64,000 nucleotides of DNA from Anaerolineae bacterium (lineage in GTDB: Bacteria; Chloroflexota; Anaerolineae; JAFGEY01), in contig JAFGIE010000216.1 of the NCBI GenBank assembly GCA_016929775.1, forward strand, positions 1-64,000, read 5' to 3'. The notes beneath the pieces were generated by a model. It was not told where the DNA came from. It did not search any database and was given only the letters and a program-made list of their open reading frames with translations. This document shows positions 17,874 to 28,943 of this stretch, in pieces. The position numbers and the translations under genes are program-made. The first letter of the stretch is position 1; each line of letters opens with the position of its first letter.

Positions 17874-20800
17874 ATGCCAGACTTTCGGCCCTATACGCGG
17901 CGCCACTTGCGCGAAGCGCTCCGCAAGATAGGGGAGATGATCTACTACCCGTTGGCACCCCTCGAGATCGAGGCGTGGTGCACGGCTGAACCGCTGCCCT
18001 TCGAGGATCGCTTCGAGGGAACGCATCGCTCCTTCCGCACAGGCGACAAGTGGGGCGGGCTGTTTGACTGTGCGTGGTTCCGCTTTACCGGGACCGTGCC
18101 GGCGCGGGGCGCCGGGCGCAAGATCGTGCTCTTGCTCGACGTGAACGGCGAGATGTGCGTCGTGGACGACGATGGCACGCCGCTCCGGGGCCTGACGACC
18201 ATGGCCTCTGGCTATGATTTCCGCCTGGGCAGCCCCGGAAAGCGCGTTCTGCAGTTCCTGACGCGCGCAGTAGGAGGCGAGCGGGTCGACGTCTGGGCTG
18301 ACGCGGGCTGCAACGACCTGTTTGGCAACCTGCAGGGCAATGGGACGATCGCTCAGGCCGAGATCGCCGTGTGCGACGACGAGGTCTATGCACTGTACCA
18401 CGACTATGAAGTGCTGCTGGACTGTCTGGAGGTGCTGCCAGCGGATAGCGCACGGTACGAGCAGATTGCGACTGCGTTGAGCGATGCGGTGCACGTGCTG
18501 CTGGGACCGCAGGAAGAGCGTGTCGACCTCGCCCGGCAGGCGCTCGCCCCGATGCTGGCGCGGCGAGGCGGGGACCCTTCCCTCCGCATCAGCGCGATCG
18601 GTCACGCGCACATCGACTTGGCGTGGCTGTGGCCGATCCGCGAGACGATCCGCAAGGGCGCGCGGACATTTGCCACAGCGCTGGAGTTGATGAATCGCTA
18701 TCCGGAGTACGTGTTTGGCGCGAGCCAAGCACAGCTCTTCCTGTGGATGAAGGAACACTATCCGTCGCTCTATGCCCGCATCCAGGCAAGGGTCCGAGAC
18801 GGACGCCTCGAGGTGCAGGGCGCGATGTGGGTCGAGGCCGATACCAACGTGTCGGGGGGCGAGGCGCTCGCACGGCAGGTGCTGTACGGAAAGCGCTTCT
18901 TCCGGCAGGAGTTCGGCGTCGACATCGACTACCTGTGGCTGCCGGATGTGTTTGGCTATTCGGCGGCGCTGCCACAGATCTTGCGGCATGGGGGCGTACG
19001 GTACTTTCTGACGCAAAAGATCTCCTGGAACCAGATCAATCCGTTTCCGCACCACTCGTTCCACTGGCAGGGCATCGACGGATCGCAGGTCCTGGCGCAC
19101 ATGTACCCCGAGGACACGTACAACAGCCCAGCTGCGCCCCGCTCGCTGCACAAGATCGAGACCAACTACCGCGATAAGGGCGTGTCAACGCACGCGCTGA
19201 TGGTGTTTGGGATCGGCGATGGTGGGGGTGGTCCCGGGGAAGAGCATCTGGAGCGCCTGCGCCGGATCGCCGACCTCGCGGGCTTTCCGCCGGTCCAGCA
19301 GGAGCCCGTCGCAGCGTTCCTGCCGGCGTGGGCATCCGAAGCGAACCGCTTCGCCACCTGGGTCGGAGAGCTGTACCTGGAGCGGCACCAGGGCACACTG
19401 ACCACCGAGGCCCGCAACAAGTGGTACAACCGCCGCCTCGAGCTCTCGCTGCGTGACTGGGAGTGGATCGCCTCGATCGCCCAGCTTGAGTGTGGGCGTC
19501 CCTATCCGGGTGAGCGGCTACTGGACACCTGGAGAGAGGTGCTGCTCTACCAGTTCCACGACATTCTTCCTGGTTCATCGATCAAGCGCGTGTACGATGA
19601 GAGCGTGGCACGCTATGAAGAGTTGTACGCGGAGGTAGAGGAGGCAATCGCCGAGAATGGCGCGACCCTGGAGGAAGCGATCGACACGTCCGCGATGCAC
19701 GAACCGCTCGTCGTCCACAACACGATCTCTTGGGAGCGCGTGGAATGGGTGCGCTCCGGCGATCGATGGCTGCGCGTGCGGGCGCCGTCGATGGGCTACA
19801 CCACGGTCGACGCGAGTGACGTGAGCGGCGCCGTGCCCGAGGTGGTGGCGACGGCGGAGTCCCTGGAGAATGACGTCCTGCGGGTGCGGTTTGCAGAGGA
19901 CGGGTCGATCCTGTCGGTCTATGACAAGGAGCTGGATCGCGAGGCGATCGCGGGTGAGCAACGGGCCAACCGCCTCGTCGTGTATGCCGATTTGGGCGAT
20001 GCGTGGGACTTTGCCATGGACTATGCCGCGAGCGAACCGCGCCAGATGACGTTGGTCTCGGCGACGCCGCAAGTGGATGGTCCGCGCGCAGTGTTGACCC
20101 ACGTGTACCGGCTTGGCTGTTCAGAGCTGGTCCAGAACGTCTCGCTCGTGGCGGGTAGCCGCCGGATCGAGTTCGAGACGCATGTGCGGTGGCGTGAGCC
20201 AGCGACGATGCTGCGCACGAGCTTTCCGGTCGCTGTGCACGCCGAGGCGGCGACCTACGAGATCCAGTACGGTCATCTACAGCGTCCCACTCACTGCAAC
20301 ACGACCTGGGACCTAGCACGAGACGAAGTGGTAGGTCACAAGTGGGTCGATCTCTCGCAGGGGGACTATGGCGTCGCCCTGCTGAACGACAGCAAGTATG
20401 GTCACAGGGTCAAGGGGAACGTACTCGACCTGAACCTGCTGCGCAGCGCGTACTACCCGGGCCCGCGCCTGGTCACGGACGAGGACGTCGCGCCGGGCGC
20501 CCCGCACGAGGGCTACACCGACCAATGTGACCACGAGTTCACCTACGCCCTGTACCCGCACCCAGGCGATGCGATGGCGGGTGGGGTGGTGCGGGCAGGC
20601 TATGCGCTGAATGTGCCCCTGCGCGTGCTCCCGGCGACAGCTCACGGGGGGAGCTTGCCGCATGAGACCTCGCTGATCGCAGTCGATGCGCCGAACGTGG
20701 TCGTGGAGGCGGTCAAGAGGGCGGAGGATGGCGATGACTTGATCGTGCGGCTCTATGAGTGCGCACATGCTGGGGCCAAGGCTGCCGTACGCCTCGGGTT

Positions 20801-20927
20801 CTCTGTGTCTGCGGCGGCAGAGGTCAACCTCATGGAGGAGGATCCACACCCGGTCGTCGTGGACGACGGCATCGTGCGACTGTCGTTTCGACCATTCGAG
20901 ATCAAGACGCTGCGCTTGAGCCTGTAG
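17874..20927 (+). CDS. GH38 alpha-mannosidase
   Basis: 1017 residues from ATG 17874, after AAGGAG. The catalytic domain begins with the zinc-binding HAHIDLAWLW (His244, His246, Asp248); the nucleophile is predicted at Asp358 in WLPDVFGYS. QKISWNQINPFPHHSF and GIGDGGGGP are further GH38 hallmarks. A helical domain and the C-terminal beta domains (residues ~650-1017) follow, and the length is typical of cytosolic bacterial and lysosomal-type enzymes. It hydrolyses terminal alpha-mannose. It is the last gene of the island; the next gene has its own promoter. Confidence 0.93.
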   Translation: MPDFRPYTRRHLREALRKIGEMIYYPLAPLEIEAWCTAEPLPFEDRFEGTHRSFRTGDKWGGLFDCAWFRFTGTVPARGAGRKIVLLLDVNGEMCVVDDDGTPLRGLTTMASGYDFRLGSPGKRVLQFLTRAVGGERVDVWADAGCNDLFGNLQGNGTIAQAEIAVCDDEVYALYHDYEVLLDCLEVLPADSARYEQIATALSDAVHVLLGPQEERVDLARQALAPMLARRGGDPSLRISAIGHAHIDLAWLWPIRETIRKGARTFATALELMNRYPEYVFGASQAQLFLWMKEHYPSLYARIQARVRDGRLEVQGAMWVEADTNVSGGEALARQVLYGKRFFRQEFGVDIDYLWLPDVFGYSAALPQILRHGGVRYFLTQKISWNQINPFPHHSFHWQGIDGSQVLAHMYPEDTYNSPAAPRSLHKIETNYRDKGVSTHALMVFGIGDGGGGPGEEHLERLRRIADLAGFPPVQQEPVAAFLPAWASEANRFATWVGELYLERHQGTLTTEARNKWYNRRLELSLRDWEWIASIAQLECGRPYPGERLLDTWREVLLYQFHDILPGSSIKRVYDESVARYEELYAEVEEAIAENGATLEEAIDTSAMHEPLVVHNTISWERVEWVRSGDRWLRVRAPSMGYTTVDASDVSGAVPEVVATAESLENDVLRVRFAEDGSILSVYDKELDREAIAGEQRANRLVVYADLGDAWDFAMDYAASEPRQMTLVSATPQVDGPRAVLTHVYRLGCSELVQNVSLVAGSRRIEFETHVRWREPATMLRTSFPVAVHAEAATYEIQYGHLQRPTHCNTTWDLARDEVVGHKWVDLSQGDYGVALLNDSKYGHRVKGNVLDLNLLRSAYYPGPRLVTDEDVAPGAPHEGYTDQCDHEFTYALYPHPGDAMAGGVVRAGYALNVPLRVLPATAHGGSLPHETSLIAVDAPNVVVEAVKRAEDGDDLIVRLYECAHAGAKAAVRLGFSVSAAAEVNLMEEDPHPVVVDDGIVRLSFRPFEIKTLRLSL

Positions 20928-20939
20928 CCCGCCCGAGGT

Positions 20940-20967
20940 TTGACAGATTCGGGATCGCGGCTATAAT
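20940..20967 (+). promoter_or_regulatory. Consensus promoter for the GT4 gene pair
   Basis: TTGACA at 20940-20945, 16-bp spacer, TATAAT at 20962-20967, about 110 bp before the first glycosyltransferase gene. It marks the boundary between the glycan island and the glycosyltransferases. Confidence 0.8.
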
Positions 20968-21076
20968 AGGGACGCTTTGTTCTGCACATTCTCTCTCCCA
21001 ATGGCGGGGGATCGCGGGAGGCACCGCATGGATGTGGGCCATGGTGGCCCGCAGTTCTGGAGGGAGAGTACGGTTC

Positions 21077-22192
21077 ATGCGCATAGCGATCGATGCCCGC
21101 CTGAGTTACTATGTCCAAGGGGGGATCACCCAGTACACGCTCAACCTGATCCGTGCATTGGCGGCAGTCGACCAGGAGAACGAATACCTGCTGTTTCAGC
21201 GGAGGCCTGACCAGCGGGTGATCGTGTCGCAGTCCAACTTTCGACGCGTATCGCTCTGGTCGCCGACACACCATCCACTGGAGCAGTACATGCTTGGGAT
21301 GGAGCTGCTGCTGCAGCGGCGGATCGATGTGCTGCACTGCACAGATTTTATCCCACCCTTCTACTATCGGGGACCAACCGTGGTCACCGTGCACGACCTG
21401 GCGTTTCTGTTGTATCCGCACTTCCTGACCCGGCGCAGCGCGCGGTACTATGGCCTGATCGACCGCGCCGTGCGGCACGCGACGCACATCATCGCGGTGT
21501 CGGAGGCGACCAAGCGCGACCTGGTACGACTGACCGGTGCGCCAGAGAAAAAGATCACGGTGATCTATGAGGCGGCGGAGCCGATCTACTTTCCGATCCA
21601 CGACCAGAACGTACTAGCCCGAATCCACGAAAAGTACCATCTACCTGAGCAGATCATCCTGTTCGTGGGTACGGTCGAACCGCGCAAGAACCTGCCCACG
21701 CTGATCCGGGCATTCCGCAAGCTGATCGACCGGTACCGGACGGAGGCGGACCTGGTGATCGTGGGCAAGCAGGGCTGGCTCTACGACGACGTGTACGAAC
21801 TGGTCGACGAGTTGGGCCTGAAGGATCGGGTGCGCTTCTTGGGGCGCGTGCCGACGGCAGATCTGCCCCACCTGTACAACGCGGCGCAGATGCTGATTCT
21901 GCCTTCCTACTATGAGGGCTTTGGTCTCCCACCGCTGGAGGCGATGGCCTGCGGTGTGCCGGTCATCGTGTCGGACACGCCGGCGATGTCAGAGGTCGTG
22001 GCTGACGCCGGTCTCACGTTTGCCCCCGAAGATGACGAGGGGTTCACAGTAGGGATGTGGCGGTTGCTTCAGGACGATGCCCTCCGCGCCGACATGATCG
22101 CCAAGGGTCTCAAGCGCGCAGAGCTGTTCTCCTGGAAGCGAGCAGCCGAGCAGACCCTCGAGGTGTACCGGAGCGTCGCCGACAAGCATTGA
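21077..22192 (+). CDS. GT4-family glycosyltransferase
   Basis: 371 residues from ATG 21077 (GGAGGGAGAG upstream). The open frame extends back across the promoter and is rejected there. The GT-B fold is shown by the N-terminal RIAIDARLSYYVQGGITQY, the mid-protein HDLAFLLYPHFLTRR, FVGTVEPRKNLPTLI and the C-terminal donor motif PSYYEGFGLPPLEAMACG with the usual E-x7-E. Such enzymes transfer mannose, rhamnose or glucose from nucleotide sugars onto cell-surface polysaccharide or glycolipid. A second GT4 follows 24 bp downstream. Confidence 0.9.
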   Translation: MRIAIDARLSYYVQGGITQYTLNLIRALAAVDQENEYLLFQRRPDQRVIVSQSNFRRVSLWSPTHHPLEQYMLGMELLLQRRIDVLHCTDFIPPFYYRGPTVVTVHDLAFLLYPHFLTRRSARYYGLIDRAVRHATHIIAVSEATKRDLVRLTGAPEKKITVIYEAAEPIYFPIHDQNVLARIHEKYHLPEQIILFVGTVEPRKNLPTLIRAFRKLIDRYRTEADLVIVGKQGWLYDDVYELVDELGLKDRVRFLGRVPTADLPHLYNAAQMLILPSYYEGFGLPPLEAMACGVPVIVSDTPAMSEVVADAGLTFAPEDDEGFTVGMWRLLQDDALRADMIAKGLKRAELFSWKRAAEQTLEVYRSVADKH

Positions 22193-22216
22193 GCGAAACG
22201 GGTAAGAGGTGAAGCG

Positions 22217-23455
22217 TTGCATATCCTGCTCCTGACACCTCAGCTTCCCTACCCGCCGCACCAGGGGACGGCAATGCGCAACTATGGCCTCATTGCTGGT
22301 CTCGCGTATCAGCATCGTGTGACGCTGGTCTCCCTTCTCGCCCCAGGCGACGACCTGGCTCGCGCCGGGCCCCTCTACGAGGTGTGTGAGGGAGTGTACG
22401 CGGCGGCTCAGCCACTCCGCACAGCCTCTGACCGTTTCCGCGCGCTCGCCACTTCTCGACTGCCCGACATGGCACATCGCCTCGCCTCATCGGAGTTCGC
22501 CGCTCTCGTGGACCGTGTCCTACAGGAGCTGCAACCCGATGTCGTGCAGTTCGAGGGGATCGAGATGGCGCCCTACCTGCGCGTGCCGCTGGGCCTCCGT
22601 CAGGCTGGGATGCGGATCCCACTGCTCGTGCTGGACGACCATAACGCCGAGTACCTGCTGCAGCGGCGCGTGTTCGAGACCGACGTACGCAGCCCGTCGC
22701 GATGGCTTGCGGCCCTGTATTCCTTGCTGCAATGGCGCCGACTCTGGCGCTACGAGGCGTGGGCGTGCCGTCAAGTTGACGTCGTAGCCGCGGTTTCGGA
22801 GCCTGACGCGCGTGCGCTGCGGCGGATCGTGCCCGGACTGCAGCCGGTGGTCGTCCCCAACGGGATCGACTACCAGACCTACGCCGCCTATGAACCTGCC
22901 CCAGGCTTTCTTCCGCCGCAGAGCCTGGTATTCACCGGCAAGATGGACTACCGTCCGAACGTGGACGCCGCGCTCTGGTTCGCACAGCGCGTGCTCCCGC
23001 TCGTGCGCGCTGCGGCGCCTCAGGTCAGATTCTATATCGTTGGTCAGCGTCCGCACCGGCGCCTGGATGCGCTCCGGAAAGAGGCAGGTGTGGTGATCAC
23101 CGGTCGTGTGCCCGAGACGCAGCCCTACATCGCGAGCGCAGCCCTGTACGTGATCCCGCTGCGCAGCGGCGGGGGCACGCGCTTCAAGGTCTTGGAAGCG
23201 ATGGCGATGGGTCAAGCGGTAGTGTCTACGAGCATGGGATGCGACGGCTTTCCCGTCGCTGCAGGACGAGAGGTGGATCTAGCGGACGACCCGCAGGCAT
23301 TTGCGACCGCAGTGCTCGAGCTGCTCAGCGATCCCGAGCGGCGCAGGGCGATGGGCGCGATGGGTCAGCGCTTTGCGGCGCGCTATGACTGGTCCGAGAT
23401 CGTGCCGCTCATGGTAGAGGGATACAGAACCGCGAAGCCGCGCGTGGATAGCTAG
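22217..23455 (+). CDS. GT4-family glycosyltransferase with TTG start
   Basis: 412 residues. The start is TTG 22217 after AAGAGGTGAAG, since no ATG or GTG fits the family N-terminus (HILLLTPQLPYPPHQGTAMR). Family blocks are DDHNAEYLLQRRVF, VVVPNGIDYQTY, LVFTGKMDYRPNVDAALWF and the donor-site region PLRSGGGTRFKVLEAMAMG. It resembles glycosyltransferases that often accompany exopolysaccharide genes. It overlaps the convergent uvsE gene by four bases at the stop codons. Confidence 0.88.
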   Translation: MHILLLTPQLPYPPHQGTAMRNYGLIAGLAYQHRVTLVSLLAPGDDLARAGPLYEVCEGVYAAAQPLRTASDRFRALATSRLPDMAHRLASSEFAALVDRVLQELQPDVVQFEGIEMAPYLRVPLGLRQAGMRIPLLVLDDHNAEYLLQRRVFETDVRSPSRWLAALYSLLQWRRLWRYEAWACRQVDVVAAVSEPDARALRRIVPGLQPVVVPNGIDYQTYAAYEPAPGFLPPQSLVFTGKMDYRPNVDAALWFAQRVLPLVRAAAPQVRFYIVGQRPHRRLDALRKEAGVVITGRVPETQPYIASAALYVIPLRSGGGTRFKVLEAMAMGQAVVSTSMGCDGFPVAAGREVDLADDPQAFATAVLELLSDPERRRAMGAMGQRFAARYDWSEIVPLMVEGYRTAKPRVDS

Positions 23456-24411
23456 CTGATCTGGTATCGGTCCACTAGTTCAGGGAAGTAGCGAGCGAGT
23501 TGGCGGCGCAGGTGAATGAGGGCAATGTCCCCGGCGCGGCACTCCAGCATGACGTCAAACGGGCGTTCCCCGCGGGCGACGCCGAGGAACGCGGCGAAGG
23601 CAAAGGGATCGATCAGGTCGGCGTGGCGGGCGAGCCGCGGCGCCCGGATGTGGTGGTGCGTACCTTCCCCATCGCGGTAGCGGGTGGCGTTGAGCGTCGT
23701 GGTGGGACTGCTAAAGTGGATCTTGGGCGTTTGGTCAAGGGGCCACGTGTTGAGGGCAAGGTGCAGCGCCTCGTCCGGCGCAAGCTGAGGGGTCGGGTTG
23801 CACTGGTCGTGCAGCCTGTCATAGACCAAACGTAGGCCCGTACGCCGGTGGATGGCATATGTGTCGCCCAGGGTATAGCAGCGGTCGTCGTTCTCGAGCG
23901 CCAGCCGGCGCCGGGTGTGCTCTGGGAGGCGTTCGACACGCTCCACAAAGCGATCCATGGCTTCCGACTTGTCCTCATAGGCGCCGCCAACGTGCACGAT
24001 GATGACGGCTTCAGCGCCAAGGCCCATGTGATCCAGCAGCGAAGCGTGTGCTTGCAGCGCAGTGGTCGAGCGGAGGATGAGGTCAGGGTCTGGGGCGCTG
24101 AGGACGAGGTGGGCGCCAGGATGGATCGAGAGCCGCAAGCCGTCGCGTTGGACGAGCTCCCCGAGCGCTGCCAGCTCGGCTGCGCAGGAGCTGATCTGGT
24201 CGTGGAACTGGGGAAGCTCTGGGTGGGTGACGTAGGGAGCCAGGTCTGGGGAAAGGCGGTACATGCGCACGTCGATCTGTCTGAGGTAGACAAAGATGTC
24301 GCGCAGGTACGCCAGGCTCACGGACAGGTGGGGCCCATCCTGCCAGCGGCGCGCGTCTCTCGACTTGAGGCCTGCCCTGCCCAGCACGCGGACAGCGAAA
24401 CCTAGCTTCAC
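23452..24411 (-). CDS. uvsE: UV damage endonuclease UvsE
   Basis: 319 residues on the minus strand, TIM-barrel endonuclease. Recognisable blocks are MKLGFAVRVLG at the N-terminus, YRLSPDLAPYVTHP, LSIHPGAHLVLSAP, IIVHVGGAYEDKS, RRLALENDDRCY, RLVYDRLHDQCNP and the C-terminal ECRAGDIALI. The His, Glu and Asp residues in these blocks are the metal ligands of the UVDE family. It nicks DNA 5' to pyrimidine dimers and other lesions, starting an alternative excision-repair pathway. It is the only DNA-repair gene in the window, convergent with the GT4 pair. Confidence 0.92.
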   Translation of the reverse strand: MKLGFAVRVLGRAGLKSRDARRWQDGPHLSVSLAYLRDIFVYLRQIDVRMYRLSPDLAPYVTHPELPQFHDQISSCAAELAALGELVQRDGLRLSIHPGAHLVLSAPDPDLILRSTTALQAHASLLDHMGLGAEAVIIVHVGGAYEDKSEAMDRFVERVERLPEHTRRRLALENDDRCYTLGDTYAIHRRTGLRLVYDRLHDQCNPTPQLAPDEALHLALNTWPLDQTPKIHFSSPTTTLNATRYRDGEGTHHHIRAPRLARHADLIDPFAFAAFLGVARGERPFDVMLECRAGDIALIHLRRQLARYFPELVDRYQIS

Positions 24412-24537
24412 GTGACGCCTCCCAACTGGATCATAGCACAGAGGGAGCTGAGCGGCAAGCTCAGGTCCAGCACTGGTCTCGCGCTAGCTGCGGGGCCACT
24501 GCCGGTGTGCAGGCGCGCTGGGCGTGGGGTCGGGCGT

Positions 24538-24566
24538 TTGCACTCCGCGCCAGGCTCCGGTATAAT
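24538..24566 (+). promoter_or_regulatory. Probable promoter of the BMP transporter operon
   Basis: A perfect TATAAT lies at 24561-24566 with a weak -35 (TTGCAC, 24538-24543) 17 bp upstream. It leaves a leader of about 130 bases before the lipoprotein gene. That leader contains a short hairpin (CCGCAGC paired with GCTGCGG near 24600) but no riboswitch that could be recognised. Confidence 0.6.
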
Positions 24567-24704
24567 GCCGGGTGACGCGGGTCTACCTGGGTTCGTTGCC
24601 GCAGCATGCCTCGCTGCGGTGGAAAGGAGGCTGCACAGGCACACTCCGAGTTCTTTGCTTCGCAGATGGTTGAGCTCATTTCGCTATGCCAGAGGAGGAC
24701 TAAC

Positions 24705-25820
24705 ATGCGTAAGGTGGTTTTCGCCCTAGTCTGTATCGTTGTGCTCGCGGCGCCGCTGGTTGCGTGCCAGCAGCAGCCCGACTGCGCCAGCGAAGACACA
24801 TTCTGCGTCGGCTTTGTGACCGATACGGGCGGCATCGACGACAAGAGCTTTAACGAGACCCAGTGGAAAGGGGTCGAGCGCGCAGTGGATGAACTGGGCG
24901 TGCACGCGCAGTACATCCAATCGGACGAGGCGACGCAGTACGAACCCAACCTGACCGAGTTTGCGAGCCAGGACTATGACCTAATCATTGCCTCCGGGTT
25001 CTTCCTGGGAGGCGACTTGGCCAAGGTTGCGGCGCAGTACCCGGATACGAGTTTCACGATCGTCGACTATGCCTATCCTGACCCATTTGGGGTGCCGGAA
25101 GGGGTTGTCGGGCATGCTGAGTGCGTGCCGAACGTGGAGGGCCAGGTGTTCAAGACGGACCAGGCAGCGTTCCTGGCGGGCTACCTGGCGGCAGGCATGA
25201 CCAAGACGGGCAAGCTGGGCTACTTTGGCGGCGCCAAGATCCCGACGGTGACGATCTTTGGGGTGGGCCTCCAGGCTGGGATGGAGTACTATAACTCGGT
25301 GCACGGCACCGACGTGGTCATGGTTGGATGGGACAACGAGACGGGTGAAGGTGTGTTCACCGGGGATTTCGCCGATCTGACCAAGGGCAAGGAGGCGGCG
25401 GAGTCGCTGTTCGATGAAGGTGTGGACATCTTTGCGGGCGTGGGCGGTCTAATCGGGTCGCCGGGCTTTGATGTCGCACGCGAACGGGGCGGCTATGGCA
25501 TCTGGGTAGACGTCGATGGCTACAACCTCCTGCCCGATGCGCGGGACGTGCTGCTGACCAGCATCATGAAGAACATGGACACTTCGTGCTTCACCGTGAT
25601 CGAAGACACGATGGAGGGGAGCTTTAGCGGGTGCGGCGTCTACGTCGGCAGTCTGGCGAACGGGGGTGTGGGCATCGCACCATACCACGATCTGGAGGGA
25701 GCGATCCCGGATGCGCTCAAGGGGGAGATCGAGGACCTGCAAGCCAAGATCATCTCGGGCGAGATCGTCGACACGGGCTGCGTCTCTTACCCAGAGCATT
25801 GTCCTGGCGGGCTGTACTAG
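24705..25820 (+). CDS. BMP-family substrate-binding lipoprotein (nucleoside-type ABC importer)
   Basis: 371 residues from ATG 24705 (AGGAGG six bases upstream). A lipoprotein signal peptide is clear: RK, a hydrophobic run, then PLVAC with the lipidated Cys21. The mature protein starts with VGFVTDTGGIDDKSFNE, the signature of Bmp/Med/PnrA purine-nucleoside receptors, and continues with YFGGAKIPTV and VDIFAGVGG. It would capture nucleosides, or possibly another ligand of this family, outside the membrane for the ATPase and two permeases encoded downstream. In Gram-negative-like relatives it would sit in the envelope. Confidence 0.9.
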   Translation: MRKVVFALVCIVVLAAPLVACQQQPDCASEDTFCVGFVTDTGGIDDKSFNETQWKGVERAVDELGVHAQYIQSDEATQYEPNLTEFASQDYDLIIASGFFLGGDLAKVAAQYPDTSFTIVDYAYPDPFGVPEGVVGHAECVPNVEGQVFKTDQAAFLAGYLAAGMTKTGKLGYFGGAKIPTVTIFGVGLQAGMEYYNSVHGTDVVMVGWDNETGEGVFTGDFADLTKGKEAAESLFDEGVDIFAGVGGLIGSPGFDVARERGGYGIWVDVDGYNLLPDARDVLLTSIMKNMDTSCFTVIEDTMEGSFSGCGVYVGSLANGGVGIAPYHDLEGAIPDALKGEIEDLQAKIISGEIVDTGCVSYPEHCPGGLY

Positions 25821-25965
25821 TCGGGGCGAGCGCCACGCATCCGCGCGACCGGGTGGGGGCTGATAGGTAGTGCACGTGCGCCTGCTTTGTGCTGCTGGCA
25901 AGGCCTTCCTGCAAGCGTGCGGCACGAACGTGTGATGCATGGAAGTGTCGTTGTCTATGGTTCGG

Positions 25966-26002
25966 GGTCGAGCCAGGACGCCGGCGAGGCGCCGGCTCGA
26001 CC
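25966..26002 (+). other. Compound hairpin between the receptor and ATPase genes
   Basis: GGTCGA (25966-25971) pairs with TCGACC (25997-26002), and inside it GCCGGCG (25980-25986) pairs with CGCCGGC (25990-25996). There is no U-tract. A stem here, in a 247-bp gap within the operon, could protect the receptor mRNA or partly stop transcription, giving more receptor than ATPase. The rest of the gap holds no gene. Confidence 0.4.
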
Positions 26003-26067
26003 TCGCGCCTGGCGGTAGTGCGACCGCCGCCGGTGCGCTGCGTTGGAGACAACCAAGGAGCGAAGCG

Positions 26068-27644
<1,577 letters not shown>

Positions 27645-27648
<4 letters not shown>

Positions 27649-28931
27649 GCACCGAGCCAGGTACATCGGAGCGCAGTACGGGCACGGACGAGCCCAAGCA
27701 GGGCATCCTCCGTGCGATGTTTGTGCGAAAGGGAGCCCTGCAGGGGATCGTGTTGCCCCTCCTGGCTGTCTTGACAGCCTTGGTGATTGGCGCCGTGATC
27801 GTGGTTGTGTCCGACCCCGACGTGTGGGCTGCGTGGCGCAATGTCGGCGAGGCTCCCCTGAGGGCGCTGTCGACGACCGGGCTCTCGATTGTGAACGCCT
27901 ACTCGGCTCTCTTTCAGGGCGCGTTCGGCAGTCCGGTGCGCGTGGTCAACGGGATCGGTCGCCTGATACAGACGGGCGACGCGCGTCCACTGCTTGAGTC
28001 CTTGCGCCCGATCGGGGAGAGCCTGGTGATCGCGACGCCGTACATCTTTGCCGGGTTGGCTGTCGCGATCTCGTTCCGAGGCGGTCTCTTTAACATCGGG
28101 GCGGAGGGACAGCTGTTCGTGGGTGGGCTCGCCTCAGTATGGGTCGGGTACGCCATCTCAGGGCTGCCGTGGTTCATCCACCTGCCGCTGGCGCTGTTGG
28201 CTGGGGCGCTCGCCGGCGCAGTGTGGGGTGCGATCCCGGGCTTGCTCAAGGCGCGCACGGGCGCGCACGAAGTGATCAACACGATCATGATGAACTATCT
28301 GGCGTTTCGCCTGACTGACTTTTTGCTGCAGGGCGGACCGATGGCGCGTCCGGATGGCCTGCCGATCACGCCCGAGATCCTGCCCAGTGCGTACCTGCCT
28401 GCGTTGCTCCCCCGTCCTGTGCGCTTGCACTGGGGGTTCTTTTTGGCGTTGGCGGCTGCGGGCGCGCTGTACTGGTTCCTGTGGAAGACGACGTATGGCC
28501 TCGAGATCCGGATGGTTGGCGCGAACGCGCGCGGCGCGCGATACGCCGGGGTGAGCATCACCCGCACGATCGTGCTGACGATGGCGCTCAGCGGCGCACT
28601 CGCAGGGCTTGCCGGGGCGAACCAGGTCTTGGGGCTGGACCATCGCATGGTGCGCAGCTTTTCCACAGGCTATGGGTTCGACTCGATCGCGCTGGCACTG
28701 CTGGGAAACAGCCATCCGGTCGGCGTCGTGCTCGCCTCGCTGCTGTTCGGCTTTCTGCGCGGCGGGGCAGCGCGCATGCAGTCGGTGGCTGGCGTGCCGG
28801 TGGAGATGATCCGGATCGTGCAAGGCGTGATCATCATTTTCATCGCCGCACCTGAGATCATCCGGCGTCTGTACCGACTACGACGGGTCGTGGCTGGGGA
28901 GACAGCGCACATGAAGGGCTGGAGCTCATAG
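27645..28931 (+). CDS. ABC importer permease 1 (nucleoside type)
   Basis: 428 residues. The best start is TTG 27645: it sits within the ATPase stop (TTGA), six bases after a perfect AAAGGAGG. Around ten hydrophobic segments are visible, from IVLPLLAVLTALVIGAVIVV onward. The family motif FNIGAEGQLFVGG and the segment GAHEVINTIMMNYLAF are characteristic of BMP-type permeases. It partners with permease 2, 12 bp downstream, to form the transmembrane channel. Confidence 0.88.
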
Positions 28932-28943
28932 GAGGTGTCCCCG

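Noticed and set aside
17841..19151. 436-codon minus-strand frame opposite the GH38 gene
   Set aside because: Antisense mirror of a gene with full GH38 motifs; no family resemblance and no ribosome site.
24567..24704. Purine-type riboswitch before the BMP lipoprotein gene
   Set aside because: Such genes are sometimes riboswitch-controlled, and a GGTCTACC-like string is present, but the required paired stems and conserved core bases are not.
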